Assembly: GCA_009797885.1 (NCBI GenBank)
Contig: WNKP01000007.1
Span: forward strand, 248,001-312,000
Origin: Flavobacteriaceae bacterium GF1
GTDB taxonomy: Bacteria > Bacteroidota > Bacteroidia > Flavobacteriales > Flavobacteriaceae
Direction of reading: 5' to 3'
DNA length: 64,000 nucleotides
Position numbers and translations under genes: made by a program. Under the pieces are notes generated by a model. The model did no database searches and had not been told where the DNA came from. It saw nothing but the letters and a program-made list of their open reading frames with translations. Positions 61,059 to 64,000 of this stretch are shown one piece after another; within the stretch, counting starts at the first letter, position 1; every line of letters starts with the position of its first letter.

Positions 61059-61822
61059 GGCTTGTGCACGAGGGGAATGATTTCCCCTTTTGCCAATCTG
61101 TATTTTTCAATTTCCTCAGCGGAAAGTTTTTCGGAAAGGTTCACCTCATCCACTTTAAAACCAACTTTCCTAAGTTTATCAAAATAATCCCGACCGTAGA
61201 TTCGAACATGGTCGTACTGTCCAAAGATTTTGGCCCTTTCCTTCTTATCCGTTATGGAATTGTCCTCAAATGTTGTTTTTCGGTTCAGGTCCTGGGGAAC
61301 CTGGAACACGCCCCACCCTCCTTTTTTCAGTATACGATACAGTTCTTCCATGGCTTTTTTATCATCTGGAATATGTTCCAGAACATGGTTGCAAAGAATA
61401 ACATCAAAGCTTTCGTCTTCAAAGGGAAGGTTGCAAATATCAGCTTTGATGTCCGCCAAGGGAGAGTTTAGATCGGTTGTGACATAGTCCAGGTTTTTCT
61501 GCTTTCGAAACCGTTTGTAAAAGGCCTGTTCCGGAGCAAAATGAAGAAGCCTGAGCCCAGTTGCGAAAAAGTTGGTTTCTTGCTTTAAGAAAAGCCATAA
61601 CAGGCGATGTCTTTCCAGAGAGAGGGTAGAGGGGGAGAGCACATTTTCCCTCGGGTTCTCATAGCCATAAGGCAAAAACTTCTTAAACTGTGTGCCATCA
61701 ATGGGATCGGTGTATCTGTTTCCTTTCAAGAAGACCGTAAGGATTGGACGAATAAAATAGCTGAGGCCAATGAGCCATGGCCTTGGCACCAAGTTTAAAA
61801 AGAATTTAAAAATCCTGGACAC
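61055..61822 (-). CDS. SAM-dependent methyltransferase (class I)
   Basis: 255 residues. LLHFAPEQAFYKRFRKQKNLDYVTTDLN (about 90-117) is a divergent SAM-binding loop; DICNLPFEDESFDVILCNHVLEHIPDDKKAMEELYRILKKGG (about 129-170) are motifs II and III of small-molecule or protein methyltransferases. The substrate is unknown. It begins with GTG 2 nt after the map stop, so it is in one operon with map. Confidence 0.88.
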   Translation of the reverse strand: MSRIFKFFLNLVPRPWLIGLSYFIRPILTVFLKGNRYTDPIDGTQFKKFLPYGYENPRENVLSPSTLSLERHRLLWLFLKQETNFFATGLRLLHFAPEQAFYKRFRKQKNLDYVTTDLNSPLADIKADICNLPFEDESFDVILCNHVLEHIPDDKKAMEELYRILKKGGWGVFQVPQDLNRKTTFEDNSITDKKERAKIFGQYDHVRIYGRDYFDKLRKVGFKVDEVNLSEKLSAEEIEKYRLAKGEIIPLVHKP

Positions 61823-61824
61823 TT

Positions 61825-62640
61825 CTAGGCTGTTTTCTTGGCCCTGAACTCCTCCTCTTCATTTGAAGTTACGCCTAGGGCATCATAGATATATTGAAAG
61901 GTAGAAAGCAATTCGGGCTTACCATCAATTAAGGCAACATCATGTTCAAAATGTGCGCTGGGTTTGCCATCGGCGGTTAAAATGGTCCAACCGTCCTTTA
62001 ATTGCTTAATTCGTCTGGTACCCATATTGATCATAGGTTCTATGGCCACAACCATACCATTGACAAACTTTTTGCCCCTGCCCCGTTTTCCATAATTGGG
62101 CATTTGCGGGTCTTCATGTAGGTCTTTCCCAAGACCATGGCCCACTAATTCCCGCACAACGCCATACCCATGGCTCTCGCAATAGTTTTGAATGGCATAG
62201 GCCACATCACCAACTCGATTCCCCAATTTAAATTCCCGGATTCCCACATAGAGGGATTCTTTGGTGACCTTGAGGAGTTTGTTGACCGCTTCATCCACTT
62301 CACCCACCGCAAAGGTATAGGCATGATCTCCATAAAAACCGTTCTTCAATGCCCCACAATCAACGGAAATCACATCCCCTTCCTTTAAGGGCTCGTTGTT
62401 GGGAATACCGTGGACCACTTGTGCATTGGGACTCCAGTTTAAGGTATTGGGAAAATCGTACATGCCCAAAAAACCGGGTACAGCGCCTTGCTCCCGAATA
62501 AACTCCTCTGCCATTTTATCCAGTTTTAATGGATTGGCTCCAGGTTTGATCTCGGAAGCCAACATACCCAGGGTTCTGGACACTACCAATGCACTATCGC
62601 GCATTAACTCAATCTCTTCAGTGGTCTTAACATGAATCAT
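61825..62640 (-). CDS. map: Methionine aminopeptidase, type I
   Basis: 271 residues. It removes the N-terminal Met of new proteins. Metal ligands: Asp in SVDCGALKNGFYGDHAYTF (two), His in VGHGLGKDLHEDPQMPNYG, Glu in VVAIEPMINMG and Glu in SAHFEHDVALIDG. The region ahead of the barrel is the short type I form. It has its own -7 box right next to the start codon. Confidence 0.97.
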   Translation of the reverse strand: MIHVKTTEEIELMRDSALVVSRTLGMLASEIKPGANPLKLDKMAEEFIREQGAVPGFLGMYDFPNTLNWSPNAQVVHGIPNNEPLKEGDVISVDCGALKNGFYGDHAYTFAVGEVDEAVNKLLKVTKESLYVGIREFKLGNRVGDVAYAIQNYCESHGYGVVRELVGHGLGKDLHEDPQMPNYGKRGRGKKFVNGMVVAIEPMINMGTRRIKQLKDGWTILTADGKPSAHFEHDVALIDGKPELLSTFQYIYDALGVTSNEEEEFRAKKTA

Positions 62641-62645
62641 AGCGG

Positions 62646-62653
62646 CAAAGATA
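62646..62653 (-). promoter_or_regulatory. Candidate -7 box of map
   Basis: Minus-strand TATCTTTG with only 5 nt between it and the map ATG; the mRNA would be leaderless or nearly so. Confidence 0.55.
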
Positions 62654-62683
62654 ATCGGAATCCTTGTAAAAGATTACAGTTCT

Positions 62684-64000
62684 TTACACCAAGGATTTTT
62701 GGGTCATGGCCTCAGGCTGTGGTATGCCCATCATTTTAAGTATGGTCGGGGCAATATTGCCCAATACGCCGTCCGTGATTTCGCTAAGCCCATCATCCAC
62801 CAAAATCAGTGGAACGGGATTGGTGGTATGCGCCGTATTGGGGCTTCCATCAGGATTTATCATGGTATCACAATTGCCATGGTCGGCGATGACCAGGGTA
62901 CTGTATCCATTTTCCAATCCGGCCGTAATCACATCACTTGCACATTTATCTACCGTTTCACAGGCCTTGATAGCAGCTTCCATTACTCCAGTATGCCCAA
63001 CCATGTCGGGATTGGCAAAATTCAAACAGACAAAATCCGCTTCACCAGCATTTAATTCTGGAATTATGGCATCCCTTATTTCGTAGGCACTCATCTCAGG
63101 TTTCAAATCATAAGTGGCCACTTTGGGCGACGGACATAGAATACGCTTCTCCCCGTCAAAAGGTTCTTCCCTTCCCCCATTAAAGAAAAAGGTAACGTGG
63201 GGATATTTTTCGGTTTCTGCAATGCGAATCTGTTTTTTACCGGAACGGGCCAGTACTTCCCCAAGGGTCTCTTTGATATTTTCCTTATCGTACACCACTT
63301 TTATTCCCTTAAACGTATCATCATAATTGGTCATGGTAACATAGTACAGATCCAATTTTTTCATCTCCTGTTCCGGAAAATCCTGTTGGTTCAGTGCCAT
63401 GGTCAATTCGCGGCCACGATCTGTCCTAAAGTTGAAGAAGACCACTACATCCCCCTGTTCAATTTTAGCGTCCCCATCCAGGACAATAGGTTCTACAAAT
63501 TCATCCGTTACACCATTGTCATAACTGTTTTGCATTGCTGTGGCCACATCATTAAATTGCACGCCTTTACCATTGACCACAACATCGTAAGCTTTTTTTA
63601 CACGCTCCCAACGTTTATCCCTATCCATGGCATAGTAACGGCCAATAATCGTTCCCAGGGAGGTGTTTGTATTGGAACAGAACTGGGCTATATCGGTTAG
63701 GAAACCCTTGCCACTTTTTGGATCAACATCACGTCCGTCAGTAAAGGCATGAACGTAAGATCGTTCCACTCCCATGGATTGGGAGGCACTGATCAATGCC
63801 TTTAAATGGTCCATATGGCTATGTACGCCCCCATCACTTACGAGTCCTAAAAAATGGACTTTTTTGATATTGGATTTTGCATAGTTAAAAGCGTCTTGTA
63901 ATACGCTTTCGTCTTTGAGGGTATCTTCCGCGACGGCCTTGTTTATTTTGGCCAAATCTTGATAGACAATGCGCCCTGCCCCCAGATTCATATGTCCTAC
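62684..64000 (-). CDS. gpmI: 2,3-bisphosphoglycerate-independent phosphoglycerate mutase (5' part outside window)
   Basis: 439 codons are visible including the stop; the frame is open at 64000 and the missing start (about 70 residues) carries the catalytic Ser. It interconverts 3- and 2-phosphoglycerate in glycolysis, with Mn2+. Marks: GHMNLGAGRIVYQDL, LGLVSDGGVHSHMDHL, HAFTDGRDVDPKSG, GRYYAMDRDKRWER, FFNFRTDRGRELT, EKYPHVTFFFNGGRE, NFANPDMVGHTG and ADHGNCD. It is upstream of map on the same strand, 43 nt apart. Confidence 0.96.
   Translation of the reverse strand, partial: VGHMNLGAGRIVYQDLAKINKAVAEDTLKDESVLQDAFNYAKSNIKKVHFLGLVSDGGVHSHMDHLKALISASQSMGVERSYVHAFTDGRDVDPKSGKGFLTDIAQFCSNTNTSLGTIIGRYYAMDRDKRWERVKKAYDVVVNGKGVQFNDVATAMQNSYDNGVTDEFVEPIVLDGDAKIEQGDVVVFFNFRTDRGRELTMALNQQDFPEQEMKKLDLYYVTMTNYDDTFKGIKVVYDKENIKETLGEVLARSGKKQIRIAETEKYPHVTFFFNGGREEPFDGEKRILCPSPKVATYDLKPEMSAYEIRDAIIPELNAGEADFVCLNFANPDMVGHTGVMEAAIKACETVDKCASDVITAGLENGYSTLVIADHGNCDTMINPDGSPNTAHTTNPVPLILVDDGLSEITDGVLGNIAPTILKMMGIPQPEAMTQKSLV

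Noticed and set aside
1-64000. CRISPR array, transposon, prophage or integrated element
   Set aside because: No repeat-spacer pattern, transposase, integrase, terminal inverted repeats or att-like duplication was seen; gene content is chromosomal throughout.

Overview
The window reads as a chromosomal segment of a marine-type Flavobacteriaceae bacterium (Bacteroidota). Evidence: a short housekeeping sigma factor without region 1.1; PorT of the type IX secretion system; the lipoprotein-type BamA/TamA homologue TamL; families largely restricted to this phylum (DUF6660, Lacal_2735, DUF5103, DUF3667, TIGR03643); a Na+-pumping Nqr complex; and many matches to the Bacteroidota -7 promoter element TAnnTTTG just upstream of genes. 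The genus cannot be fixed from the sequence; an Allomuricauda/Maribacter-like relative is a guess. No rRNA, tRNA, CRISPR array, prophage or insertion sequence was found.

Layout. (1) 1-8.3 kb: a heavy-metal export locus on the minus strand: a TonB-dependent receptor with a CxxC in its plug (cut by the window edge), a CzcB-like lipoprotein adaptor, a CzcA pump fused to its own TolC-like domain, and a small Cys/His-rich DUF6660 protein. (2) 8.4-12.3 kb: a minus-strand light/flavin operon: Lacal_2735 protein, TIGR03643 protein, a photolyase made only of the FAD domain, a flavin reductase-like protein, and an FeS-BCP-type photolyase that seems to lack the Fe-S cysteines. (3) 12.5-21.6 kb: a long, tightly packed plus-strand operon that opens with an uncharacterised redox module (flavodoxin-fold oxidoreductase, Rieske-ThDP enzyme fusion, two small membrane-associated proteins, haem-type ferric-reductase membrane domain fused to a second Rieske domain, membrane-anchored Cys/His protein, YHS protein) and continues with LysE-like, DinB-like, NRDE, ATP-grasp and barrel proteins. 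This module is the best candidate for an undescribed system. (4) 21.6-24.4 kb: DUF2721-like protein, unknown protein, ypdA and rpe. (5) 24.5-29 kb: a Lys/Ala histone H1-like peptide, rpoD, and an ECF sigma factor paired with a protein that joins an anti-sigma-like N-terminus, one membrane helix, a long disordered linker and an outer-membrane barrel (a dual-membrane-spanning anti-sigma architecture), preceded by two small lipoproteins. (6) 29-53 kb: mostly housekeeping genes: pnp, rpsO, accD, fbaA, tamL, a TrmH-type methyltransferase, porT-ubiE, trkA-trkH, an aminotransferase, a desaturase, rsmG, a DJ-1/GlxA pair, a DinB-like protein, pruA, apaG, DUF3667 and DUF5103. (7) 53-64 kb: nqrABCDEF, a small protein, apbE (which flavinylates NqrB/C), a methyltransferase, map, and the 3' part of gpmI.

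Themes. Genes are dense, with many 1-13 nt overlaps inside operons. Three convergent gene pairs end on one shared TTAA tetranucleotide that supplies both stop codons. Intrinsic terminators are clear after the H1-like gene, rpoD, pnp, rpsO, accD, the secreted DinB-like gene, pruA and nqrF. pnp and rpsO have 5' leaders with inverted repeats that could be autoregulatory. Product calls rest on motif recognition by eye; no database search was run.
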